A model generated the notes under the pieces. The model saw only the letters and a list, made by a program, of their open reading frames with translations, did not search any database and was not told the DNA's origin. 64,000 bases of DNA, taken from positions 1,488,001 through 1,552,000 of the forward strand of contig JAEILZ010000001.1 of the NCBI GenBank assembly GCA_018873225.1, read 5' to 3'. Below, one piece after another: positions 34,490 to 44,770 of the stretch (the stretch's first letter is position 1; each line of letters begins with the position of its first letter). The stretch comes from [Phialemoniopsis] sp. UDSM-2020 (lineage: Eukaryota; Ascomycota; Sordariomycetes; Thyridiales; Thyridiaceae). Both the position numbers and the translations under genes were made by a program.

Positions 34490-35449
34490 TTACGCCTTCT
34501 TCTTCCTCCCTCCTCGAGCCTTTTTCTTTGCGTCGGCCAGATCCTCGTCGCTCTCGCTCTCCACTTTTGCGCGGCCACCGCTCTTTCCCGCCTTCTCTTC
34601 GTTCTCGACCCGACCTACGATCTCACGAAGGAAATCCCACTGGTCATCTGACTCTACGACTTGCTTCAGCATCTGGGCTGACACCCTCTTCGAGTTCTTC
34701 TCCTTGGCCACATCGGCACTCTTCGAGACGAGGGCAACCATGAACATCTCCAAAGCCTTGCCCACGGCAATGGGAGTCTGCTGGGCAACCTTGCCGACTT
34801 CCTCATCGGCCTGCATGATCCTCTTGATCCTTGCAGTAGGGAATTTGGTCCTCACTGGCGAGGGAGCGATGACAGGGCTCGCCGGAGCCGCCTGAGCGGA
34901 TCTTCGGGGAGGCATCTGATCGGCGGCAAGATATGCCTCGGGCTGTTGCTGGCCGGGAAAAGGTGCCGCTACCGGAGGGTAGCTATGGGGCTGAGGATAG
35001 CCTTGTGGCTGTGGCGGATAGCCGTACGGCTGCTCAGTGTAGACCTGATAGTATGGCTGGGTCTGGTGTTGTTGAGGGATGAATTCAGTAGCGGAAGGCT
35101 GTGCAGGGTACCTCTGTTCCTGAGGAGATGGGGGCAGATACTGCTGGGAGTGGGGTGGAGGTTGCTGAGGATGATGAGCTGCTTGTGGAAGAGACGGGTG
35201 TCGGTGTGGAGCGGTGCCAGGTGAGGCGGGGTGGTGGTAGTAAGGTTCTGGTGGTTGAAGATAGCTTTGTGGTTGCTGCTGCGGCTGCTGCAAAAATGAC
35301 GCAGGAGAGCCCTGGTGAGGGTACTGTGACTGCGGCAGAGGAGGTTGGTAGGCGGAGCTGCCAGCAGCTGGTTGTGGCGGAGGTGCGGGAGCAGAGTAGA
35401 AAGATGACAGGTCGGGCGACTTTGGTGCGTATGTTCCGTCGCTAGGCAT
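34490..35449 (-). CDS. BUR6: NC2 alpha (Bur6/DRAP1), histone-fold transcription cofactor
   Basis: NC2 alpha pairs with NC2 beta through histone folds and binds TBP on DNA, repressing or repositioning the pre-initiation complex. A single exon gives 319 residues. The histone fold is at about 199-285: TKFPTARIKRIMQADEEVGK, then TPIAVGKALEMFMVALVSKS and SAQMLKQVVESDDQWDFLRE. The W/FDFLREIV end after the fold favours NC2 alpha over the related NF-YC and Dpb3-like folds. The N-terminal 195 residues are Pro/Gln/Tyr-rich and low in complexity, much longer than in yeast Bur6. The C terminus is acidic then basic (SESDEDLADAKKKARGGRKK). A 5-codon upstream ATG frame starts 10 nt before the main ATG. Confidence 0.86.
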   Translation of the reverse strand: MPSDGTYAPKSPDLSSFYSAPAPPPQPAAGSSAYQPPLPQSQYPHQGSPASFLQQPQQQPQSYLQPPEPYYHHPASPGTAPHRHPSLPQAAHHPQQPPPHSQQYLPPSPQEQRYPAQPSATEFIPQQHQTQPYYQVYTEQPYGYPPQPQGYPQPHSYPPVAAPFPGQQQPEAYLAADQMPPRRSAQAAPASPVIAPSPVRTKFPTARIKRIMQADEEVGKVAQQTPIAVGKALEMFMVALVSKSADVAKEKNSKRVSAQMLKQVVESDDQWDFLREIVGRVENEEKAGKSGGRAKVESESDEDLADAKKKARGGRKKKA

Positions 35450-37437
35450 TTCTGTACATGAACAAAAAAGAACAAGGGGGATCTTGGGAAAATATGGGCG
35501 GGATCGAAATTTCGGATATGAGTGCCGGTGAGGACCTGGTAAATGGATAACGCTGGTCCCTGGTTGTGCTGGTGGATCCCCTTTTTCAACGTCTTTCGTC
35601 GACCCAGCGTCACCGTTTTTATGGCTTGCGGGCGTGTGTGTTTCCTAGCAAGGCCGTCTAGTGGTTGTAAGGATTGTCAATCTTCCATCGCCTATTTTTT
35701 TGGTGTGGATGGGACGACTGAAAGGAGGGAAGCGGTGGAGGGGCATCTGCGGGGCTAATGCACGACGCCTATCCTGCTTGAACGTAGGTATGGGAATGGA
35801 GAAGGGGCGGGCAGATGGTTTTTGATCGAGTCAATGAGGAGGAAATGAGTAGAATGCCCAGGCCAATTCTGGGTATCTAGAGGCTGGGGTGGAGAGTGGT
35901 CGAGTTTCCGGGTTGCAAACAACGACCAGGGGTAGGCAGGTGCTGGCCAGGCCCTTAAAAGGACCAGATGGTCCAGATGTAGGATAAGGTAGGGAAGTAG
36001 GTAGGGAGATGCAACGCAGTTCGAGGGGAGAACTGACAACGGGTTGCCTTACAAGGCTCAGCCAGTGGATGTTCAACTTGTTAAGTTGCTGGCTTTCGGT
36101 ATTGCTCTACCCAGGTTCCACCAAGACCAGCCTACGGGATATGGAACCACAAGTAGGAGGACGAGGAACAACACAGCAGAGTGAGTGGTCAAGAGCAAGC
36201 AACCCAACCAGTGCGTATTCAACCAAGGTTGGTGACAGGCAAGACAGCGCAGAGCCCCAATCAAGTCAAGTCACCTGGACCTTGTTAGCTCACAAGCCTT
36301 GTCACACTACAACCCAAAAAGCAGGTACAGTGACCAAGTTGTTGGTTTTTTGGTTTTCGCGTATTGCCCGGGACAGGGTGAAGAATAATTTGGTTCACCG
36401 TATGAATGAATGCCGGCGTTTGAAAAAGTGAAAGTAAAAGTAAAAATATATTCGCCTTTTTGAATCCGAGTTCTGACTTTTGAATGCTGTGATGTGATTG
36501 TACTTGTGGTTGACGACGAAAAGGGTAATGGGCTTGAGAGGGCGTATCAGAAGAGGTGAATTGGCATAGCCAAGAAGGAGCTTGGGCCACGTCGAATAGA
36601 GGGGTTCCTGGGCTTGGGCGAGGCGAGGGGCGGGACTTTTTTTTCGTGGGACATGCCGCCCGTTTATATGCGCGACGCGATGGGAAGGCCAGATCAACAG
36701 GGGTCCAGCGCTTGTTTTGATTGGCCAGAGCGTCCCAGGCACCGCCGCGAAGTTTTCTCCCGCCGGACTCAGCGTGGTACCCTATTCCAGAAAAGAGGAC
36801 CGACTGGATTTCGATCGACAAACTGGATCACCCTTTCAATAGCTTAATTCTTCCTCGCTCCTTTTCCTTTCCCCCTCTCTGACATCAGCTCCGCGATGGC
36901 CTCACTCTTGTCGTGAGGAGCTGAAAGGTCAAACCATCGCCTAGTATGACCTAGCCAAGCGTGTTCGAATATGAGTCGAACATGAAACAATCATGACGAA
37001 TCAGCACCCGGCCTAATACCCAGACGGCCACTGCCTACACTGGAAGGTAGAGTAAACGATGCATCGTTCACAGTCTTCAAGTTACTTACTTGTCTGCGCA
37101 ACACCATAAGCCCACGGTAAGCAGACTACGAATATAGGAGTTTTCTGTCCCAGAAGCTGCTCTAGTTTCCATGCAATTCTGGGTCTCACGCTCTTCATAG
37201 AGATGAGCCTCGATCCACTTATACGCAAATGCAGCCAGAGATCCAAGTGGATCGGACTGGAACACGCTGTAACGCCCTGGATGATGAAAAAGCAAGAGCA
37301 AAGCCAGAGACCCTTGAACACAGCGCGGACGAAGCCGAGCATGGTTATTTATAGCCTCGCTATGGTTCTGTCCTACGCTGCACTGGTCCGTGACGGTTTA
37401 AATAACTTGATCTAATCTGACATACGGCAATGACCTT
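35450..37437. other. intergenic region, NC2-alpha promoter and hydrolase 3' end
   Basis: A 2.0-kb spacer. It includes a weak candidate small minus-strand gene (about 37000-37342, see findings) and otherwise nothing I can support. Confidence 0.45.
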
Positions 37438-38862
37438 CTATTTCCCGCCTTTAACACGGCGTTTCATATGTCTGTCTATGTGCTCGACAAAGTTCTTCAG
37501 GCCCCTCAACCTGAGACCAATGGATTCGCATAGGAAGAGCGATGCCACCGGCCAAGCGTGAATGCCACCTTTCTCGGCTATACCTTCTGCAGCGATGCCA
37601 TCTTTCCTCAACATGTCGATCCACGCCCGGCTCTCGGCGGCGAAGACTTCCTCCTCCCCATACGTGATGACGATGCCCCCAGGCGGACAAGCCCTCCGCC
37701 ACCACTTCAGATCCTTACAGTTCCCTGGAGAGATCAGTGGCTCCCTCATCCGAGAGTCATTCGGGTGGCCCTGAACACCGGCATATTGCGATGCGTAGAC
37801 CGTTAGTGTCTCGGCGTCAAGGTAGTCACTCTCGGTCTGCTTGTGCCGGCTAGAATTGAGTGTGATCCAGGGCGAAATAAACGCAGCCAGTCCGGGCTGA
37901 GGTAATTTCCTGACCGCGGCGGTATCGAGCTCGGCACCCTCTGCTGCCGGTCTTGCGATATGGAGCAGTAGGCTCAGGAGGATGGTTGCACCAGCCGAAT
38001 CGCCGCTCACGACCACCTTCGTGGGATCTCGCGCGAAGGACATGACATGCTCATATGCGTGCACCGCCTCGTCGACCTGCCTTGAAAAGACCGCGTCAGG
38101 GACTAGCGTGTAGTCGAGAGCGAATATTGCTGGATTTGTATGCCCGGCATCGACCAGAACCGCAATCCATGATAGCAAGAACTCGAGATAGAAATAGGGT
38201 GAGCCCATCAGGAACCCGCCGCCTGCAGGATTCAAATCAGCAAAATCAGCTTTCGACCTCTTCTTTTCGAGTATGGAAACCCACCGTGAGCGTAGAATAT
38301 CACGATGTCGGGCTCCTTGATGGGATCACGAATAACCCACAAGCCCTTGAATTTCTTCTGCATGAGTGTCCACGTATTAGCCAACTGGTGTCGGAGGTAG
38401 TTGCATGGGGGAAGATGCTACTGACATCCTTGTACTCATGCCAGTGAATAGGAGCTTTGAGATAGCCATGCCGGAGCATGCGGAACCTCAAGAAGGGCAA
38501 CGCAACCCTTTTGGAAAAGAAGACGCGTCCGATTTTGGGATCAATGTTGGCGAATGCGTAGCGCACGCATCGGATCACAAAGTCCTCGAATGGAGCAGCC
38601 TGGTTTAACCACAGAGGCTTGCTCGCTGGTGAACGCCAAAACCTGTCTCTGATGAAGGTGTAGGGAAGTTTGAAGGCTGCGTTTGAGGTTCAATTATCGC
38701 AAACTCATTTGGGAGAAGGGGGACATGCGGCTTACTGAGAAAGGGTAACGTCTGAAGCACACATATGACCGTGCCAATTAAGCCAACATGGTAAAGCAAT
38801 TGCGGCGCCAGGAATACGCAGAAGACTATACAGTCAAGATATGATACTGGACCGAGGATCAT
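37438..38862 (-). CDS. alpha/beta hydrolase, hormone-sensitive-lipase-like esterase
   Basis: A carboxylic-ester hydrolase of unknown substrate. Four exons (38736-38862, 38426-38676, 38285-38357, 37438-38222) encode 411 residues. Residues 1-45 form a hydrophobic N-terminal segment (YLDCIVFCVFLAPQLLYHVG, TVICVLQ), so membrane anchoring is likely. The oxyanion motif HGGG spans residues 150-153 and is assembled across the exon 3/4 junction, which confirms that splice. The nucleophile is Ser226 in GDSAG. A probable acid lies at Glu340-342 (YGEEE) and the catalytic His is His372 (GGIHAWP). The first intron uses the CGCAG acceptor at 38677, the only one that keeps frame into TFKLPYTFIRDRFWRSPASK. 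It lies upstream of xylulokinase on the same strand, but no shared pathway is implied. Confidence 0.87.
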
Positions 38863-39474
38863 CTTGCAGTTGCAGTGGTTTTAAGAGCAGTCATTCGTCC
38901 GAGAGGACGCGACCAGCAAGTGGGTGACTGTTCGAAATGGTGGTTCCCGGATATGAGCCGTTCTACCACGCAACATCCCCGTCTACAGACCTAGAGGAGA
39001 CAGCGATTGCGAACGAAAATAGAGAGTATGCGATACGAGAGAAGTCTTCCAAGGTTGTGAGTCAAATTCGCGTCCCTTCTTCATTAATGACAAATTGGTC
39101 AATATGTTCAAAGAGTCTCATAATCTTGGCTTCTGGAGGTGGTGACGTACAAGACCGGGGCGCCAGTGTTATGGTACTTTGCGTCAGTGTGTTCCACTAG
39201 TGTCAATAGGTGCATATCAAGTACCGTATCTCCAAACATGCTTAAAACTTCGAATTACAATAATGCGTCGTAAGAGAACCTCTTCAAAGGGTTTCAGTTT
39301 GTAAGGAATATTGCCGAGGTTGAGATTTTTTTGTTCAAGAGAATTTCGATAGGGAAATGGGTGATGTTTGCAAGGGATTACAAGCTTTCATCCATTACTT
39401 AGCATTGAAACAAATTAAACATGGATTACTTTTATATTTGATATTGCAGGATATCTTGAATCAAACAACTCGCA
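38863..39474. other. intergenic region, hydrolase promoter and xylulokinase 3' end
   Basis: A 612-bp spacer, noticeably AT-rich at 39200-39460. No gene is supportable. Confidence 0.5.
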
Positions 39475-41313
39475 TCAGGCCTTATGCTTGTGCTGGTCCA
39501 GGATCTCCAGCTCCATCTTCTCAAAGGCCCCCAGGACATCCTGGTACTGCTGGAAGACGCCCTCCTTGTAGCCCTCGTCCACCTTTTCGATCGCGCCCTC
39601 CTCCTTCCACCGCTTGCCGATGAGCTCGTCAAAGGTCTCGCCCTCGCCGCGCTCAAACGCCCAGACCGCCTTGTACGCGCCGCCCAGCGCGCACGCGTTG
39701 CCGCCGACGTCGAGCTTGTACACGCCCTCGGAGGCGCCGAGCACGTCGCCGATGACGCGCGCGATGGCCGGGTTCAGCGACCCGCCGCCGACGAGGTATA
39801 TCCTGCGCGGCTGGGCGGGCAGGCCGCCGCCGGGGCTGTGCACGAGGTTGTGCGAGCGCAGCTTCATCGACAGCGCCTGCGACTCGACAATGATGCGCGC
39901 GTCCGTCTCGCTGTCCCACTGGTCGCCGCCCTTGAGGTCGCCGCCGTCCGTGGGCTTGCAGCTGTACCGCCACGTGCCTGCGGGCAGGTTAGGGACGATC
40001 TCGGGCAAGTAGAAGTACAGGCCGAGCTTGGCGCGGTCGCCTTCCTTCTTGATACCCAGTGGGGCGGTGTTCAGGACGGCTTTGTTGAAGTTGGCCCATG
40101 TATCGGCGCCTTCGGGCTTGGGCAAGGCATCGCGGATCTTCTCGCGCGCAAGACCGCCGTTCTTGTAACAAAGCATGAACATGTAGTGATCCGGAGTGGT
40201 CGGGTGGTTCATGAAATGGTAGCTCGGGTCCGGCTTGTAGCGCGGGGTCACCATGAGGAAGGTGGTTGAGGTACCCAGACTGACGATAGCGTCCAAAGGT
40301 CGGAGTGGAAGGGCCAGGAGCGTCGCCGGGTTGTCGCCAGTGAACGGCGCGATCTGGCAATCGGAACTGAAGCCATGTCGTTTGACGTAGTAAGGCGAAA
40401 TGGACCCCATGCTGCCTCCTCCATCAAGCCTGACCTCACCGAGCTTCTTCTTCAGCTCTGCAACGCTGTCACTTCCTCCAGCAGTCAGCTCAAGCAGAGG
40501 CTCAGACCACTTGTTTGACGACATATCCCAGAGGTTCATGCCGCAGACATCGCCAATGTCTATAGGTGCCACCTTGCCCAAAAGCATAGAGGCAAGGAAG
40601 GACGAGACGAGCGACACACGTGCAGTTTGTGCATATGTGTCTGGGTATCTGCGCCGTATCCTCATTATCTGAGTGCCCGTGAAGCGCTACACTGATGTTA
40701 GCAGACGTAGTGACAGAGTCACAGTTGGTCTTCATGCCACTTACATGGTGAGCTGCACTGCCGGTCACATTGGCCAGATCCTGGGGAGTTCCTAGCTTGG
40801 CATCGAACTCGTCGCACTCAGCCTGGGTGCTGTGATCCTGCCAGTTTGGTGCGTAGGGATTGGAGAAAGCCTCCTTGAGCTGATCCACGAGCGGCTGATC
40901 CGGCGTGAGCGCAGAGAGTAATTTCTCCCCATCCTTGCTCCAGTACACACTGCCATGCTGCTGGCACGATCCACTGATACCCTTGATGCGGTCGAGCGGC
41001 GTCTTCTTGTCCTTGAGGCGGTCACACACGAGGTCCAGCGCTTCCAAGAAAAGAGCCACTGGAGCGTACACCTCGCCCTCCTCCTCGTTGGTCAGTACAC
41101 CCTTCTTGATGCCATATTTTTGACCGAAATCGGCATCAAAGTCGACCTTTGCTTCGGCGACAACGTGCAAGTCCGACTGGACCACGATGGCTTGAGATGT
41201 GTCAATATTTATGCTGAGTGGCAGACTCTCGAGAGATTTCTCAGATTCCCCTACTTACCCTTGAGCTGCTGGGTAGAAAGATCAAACCCCAAATAAAGAG
41301 GGCCCGAAGACAT
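39475..41313 (-). CDS. XKS1: D-xylulose kinase (xylulokinase)
   Basis: The enzyme phosphorylates D-xylulose with ATP to D-xylulose 5-phosphate, linking pentose catabolism (xylose, arabinose) to the pentose phosphate pathway in the cytosol. Three exons (41259-41313, 40745-41190, 39475-40686) encode 570 residues, normal for fungal XKS1. The FGGY-kinase N terminus is LYLGFDLSTQQLK, with GISGSCQQHGSVYW next. The substrate region RFTGTQIMRIRRRYPDTYAQ lies at the third exon start. ISLGTSTT-like phosphate-binding SLGTSTTF and the C-terminal GGGSLNPAIARVIGDVLG complete the ATP-binding half. GNACALGGAYKAVW follows. Introns are 68 and 58 bp with GTAAGT donors. Confidence 0.95.
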
Positions 41314-42103
41314 CTTAGCTCGTTACAAGGCAAGACAAAAAACGATTGTAGTATTCTCTCGTCTATCTGAAGGTACACGGCAAGAACAAGAGGAAAATGC
41401 TTGAGAGACTGGAATCCGGAGGGGTCCCGGGAGGAATCCAAGGACTCGGGGAGGAGCTCTCGCCCATGCGATAGTGTCAAATTGATGTCAGCGTGGGGAC
41501 TAGTAGCCGACAACGTGGGGCAACCCGAGCTCGCATGCAGCCTTGCAGCTATGATTTAGGCTAAATGCGATTGACGAATCGAAGCCATCCCGAGTTGCTG
41601 CTACTACTCAGATCGTTTGTTCCGCACCAATCAATGGATCCTTGGTGTTGATCGCGCTAAAGTAGGCCAGGGTCTTCCTCGAGTCTAGATCTGCCGCACA
41701 TCCCCGTTGCTCCCTTCGAAGGAGGTTTTCTATCATGTATAGGTAGAGGTGCCGAACACATGCTTCAAGTCTTCGAATTTCAAGCCTATGAAGACATACT
41801 TTTCGTATTTGTATCTTGCTGTATTTAAGTGAATAGAAGCAGACGCCGAGATCTACAAGAGATTTGTTTTTGTACACGACTCGCTCCGGCTCCATTTGGT
41901 GACCAAAATTTTTCCAGCCAACGCCATTTCAATGCCCAAAGTTGTATATACAACTGCCAGCCACATATGTAGTCTGTAATTACATAATCCCTGGCCTATC
42001 TATCTGTGAACCATGCCAGAGTCTTGCCACCTTGACATAGATCAATGAATAGGAAAGATGTTCCCCTCCTCTTGCGTGTGGTCGATACTACAGTGCAGCA
42101 AGC
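41314..42103. other. intergenic region, xylulokinase promoter and MMT 3' end
   Basis: A 790-bp spacer with modest AT enrichment near 41900. No gene is supportable. Confidence 0.5.
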
Positions 42104-43621
42104 CTATTGGGACTTGGGATGACCGCCGTCGCCATGTTGGTGGTTATGAGCATGGGACGCTCCATTGTTTGAGTCGGGGTTCATCGTCGCGCTGACAGCG
42201 CCGGGAATAAACTCGTCGAATTTAGGCGCAGATTCCGACTCCTTGGGGACGAAACGAACGCGGACCCTTCGAACGCCGCGAACCTTGCCACCGACGCGCG
42301 TTCGCACCGCGTCCTCCACTTGGCGGATATCTTCCACGGTCCACAGCTTCGGGACCGCCAATTCAAGGTCGACAAGATAATTTTGCCCGGACTTGACACC
42401 CGAGACGTCTCGTACTTCGACCACGTTTCCTTCGCTCACAGCCCCAAGGCTCTCAATCGCTTGGTCGCGGACCGAGTCCTTGACTTCCTCGTCGATACTG
42501 CGATCTGCCAGTTCGTAGAGGGCTGACGTGGTGTTTGACCATCCTGCCTTGATCACAAGCAGGGAAATCAGAAATCCTCCGACCGGATCTAACCAAGAAG
42601 CGTCTTTGATGAAGTTCGCGCCCAAGATCACTGCTAACGTGACAATTCCGGTGAGACTATCGACCCGGTGGTGTACAGCGTTAGAGGCCAATACCGAGGA
42701 CTTGCGTTCGCGAGCGACTTTCATGGCTGTTTCGGGGTCGTGAGCTTTTCAAGTTCCGGATAAATTCAAGCAGAAAGGGGGCCAGAACTTACTAGCACGG
42801 TAAAGCCATTCCTTGACCAGAACTGTACCGGCAGCAAGCCACGCGGCGTGTATACTCGGTCCCAAGTGTGCATGCGAATGGCTGTGGCCGTGAGAGTGTC
42901 CGTGTGATACCATCTCTGCGGCCGCAGCGGGATCAAGGTACAGATGAGCGTAGAGAGCCTCAAGACTGCTCACACCCATGAAAACGCCGCCGCCGAGAAG
43001 CATGCCCGATACACCCAGGGAGCCCAAGCTCTCAATCTTGCCGAAGCCGGTCGGGAAGGCTTCTGACGGAGGTCGCAGACTCCACGATACCGTGGCCAAG
43101 GTCAGTATATCAGATGCCAGGTCGGTCATGCTGTGCCATGCATCGGCAATCATGGACTGCGAGTTGAAATAGTAGCCACCTGCGCCCTTGGCGATTGCCA
43201 TGGCCAGATTGGAGTAGAGGCCTATCCTGGTGATGCGGACACCGGCATCGTTCTTGTTCTGCGAGGTGAGGTAGACATTGTCGTGGTGGTGATGGTGGTG
43301 CGAGTGCCCTGCGTGGCCGCGGACCTGGGTAGTAGTATCAGAGGTGGCCATTATGGCAGGTATCCAGCGAGCAACTTGCTTTCTGTGTGTTCGGAAGAAA
43401 GAAGAAGAGAGCGTGGGCAGACGAGGTCGAGGAAGCTCATCTCTGTAGGATGACGACGTCCTATAGACACGACTGGATTGTGGCTGACGTGTCTTCAAGG
43501 GGCTAAATGCAGATTGGTTCCGAGATTGCCAAAGATGGTGTTGCGTGGAAGCTGTAACATAGCAGTAGCTCTGTAACGCGGGGCCCGGGCGGCGCCCCCA
43601 GCACCAGTTGATGGAAGCCAT
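42104..43621 (-). CDS. mitochondrial metal transporter, cation diffusion facilitator (MMT1/2 type)
   Basis: A CDF transporter, by family knowledge likely to move iron or another divalent metal at the mitochondrial inner membrane. Exons 42793-43621 and 42104-42726 give 483 residues. The first 90 residues are rich in Arg/Ser with few acids, as in a presequence. A His cluster (GHAGHSHHHHHHDN) precedes TM1. Six membrane segments follow in the CDF pattern, with the metal-site motif DAWHSMTDLASD in TM2 and HHRVDSLTG in TM5. A second His-rich loop (HGHSHGHSHSHAHLG) lies between TM4 and TM5. The cytosolic domain ends with GNVVEVRDVSGVKSGQNYLV. An upstream ATG 4 nt before the start (43625) opens an overlapping frame to 43503. 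Confidence 0.87.
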
Positions 43622-44766
43622 CCATATGACCCGTGCCCGAAAGGCCGCGTGCGCACTGCTCGACTACCGCTGCCCTGCCTGCAAGGGATGATAAAACAGA
43701 GGACCAGCCTGGGTTGTCATTCATGGATCTTTCACACCAAGGGGGAAATGAGTGTGGTGCATGTCACGGCGGGCGGGATGTAAAGACAGGTACGCTCCAG
43801 GAACGCGTAAGTGACAAAGAGGCTTTGCGCAGAGGGAAAAGAGATGGCGCACTTTCGATTATTATGGATTATTTATTGTTAGAGCCCGAGAAACTGATGG
43901 TGCCGAAATACGGCGCTTCCAGTGCTGTGCCCACGCTCTTGACAGTGATGTAATCGCCTATCGCTATCACCGATAAGCCCGCCCGTGCGTGCGCCGCCGT
44001 CGTGGCCTAGGAGAGCCCGCCGAGTGGATGGCTTGCCAAGCGCCGGATTTCGGCCATTTTTCGTCATTGTCACCACTTGGGCTCTTCAGCTTCAATGTTG
44101 ATCCTTTCGGAGAGAAATAGTTATCAATGTGGCCCGTATGTAAGTCAATTGGACTATTTGTCCGCTTTCACAATCAGGACAGGCTCGGATGGGGTTTGCT
44201 GCTGGGTGAGAATCACCCCACAGTTGAGTGAAGACAGTTTATCAATCAGAACTGCATCCGGCACTCCCCAATGGAGTTTAGTTTCGAATGAGCCAAACCC
44301 GCCATGGACCAGTCTTGTCGGGTGTTACTTTTAGCCCAAGTTTGACTGGCCAATCCGGCCAAATTCCAAGTTGCCTGGATTTATTTTCAGGCGACTTCAG
44401 GGCTCAGAGCCGCTAAGCATCCCCAGCTGTTGGAGCCGCAGGAACTGTCCAGGCACTAAGTATTTGGTGAGACCTGACTGGCCACCCACTGGAACTTCGG
44501 GTTCCTAGTCCAGTTGATGACGCTATGACAAACACCACAGCCGATTCGAGGCTGTCAAAACATCTCGAAACTCTTTGAAGGTTGTCCATCAACCTACTTT
44601 CAATTTTCAAGGCAAGTTTATTCTTGTTCATGTATACACATCTTAGTTGTATACGTAGGAACTTATGAAAACCTCACTTGATGTTCGAGATCAGACCTAA
44701 CAAGATCATCAACATCGGCACAGCCTTTAGGCGAAGAGCTGGTCGGCCAGCTGAGCGTGAGGCGCG
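43622..44766. other. divergent promoter MMT / sirtuin
   Basis: A 1.15-kb spacer between divergent genes. Its right end contains several upstream ATGs of the sirtuin, including a 29-codon frame at 44681-44770. No other gene is supportable. Confidence 0.5.
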
Positions 44767-44770
44767 ATGA
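44681..44770 (+). promoter_or_regulatory. upstream ORF overlapping the sirtuin start (ATGA)
   Basis: ATG at 44681 opens 29 codons, and the stop TGA at 44768-44770 overlaps the sirtuin ATG at 44767 as ATGA. The peptide begins MFEIRPNKIINIGTAFRRRA and is rich in Arg. It is probably a uORF that could couple termination to re-initiation. See findings. Confidence 0.5.

Noticed and set aside
37346..37353. TATAAATA element on the minus strand
   Set aside because: It ends a few nt from the ATG of the candidate small frame, so it cannot place a start site before it; left only as a note in the candidate-gene finding.
39200..39460. AT-rich patch between hydrolase and xylulokinase, possible RIP-mutated relic
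   Set aside because: No repeat structure or transposon-like frame is visible, and it is small enough to be ordinary 3' sequence.
39484..40269. A 261-codon frame antisense to xylulokinase
   Set aside because: It is the complement of a strongly G/C-ending coding exon; such shadow frames arise from codon bias.
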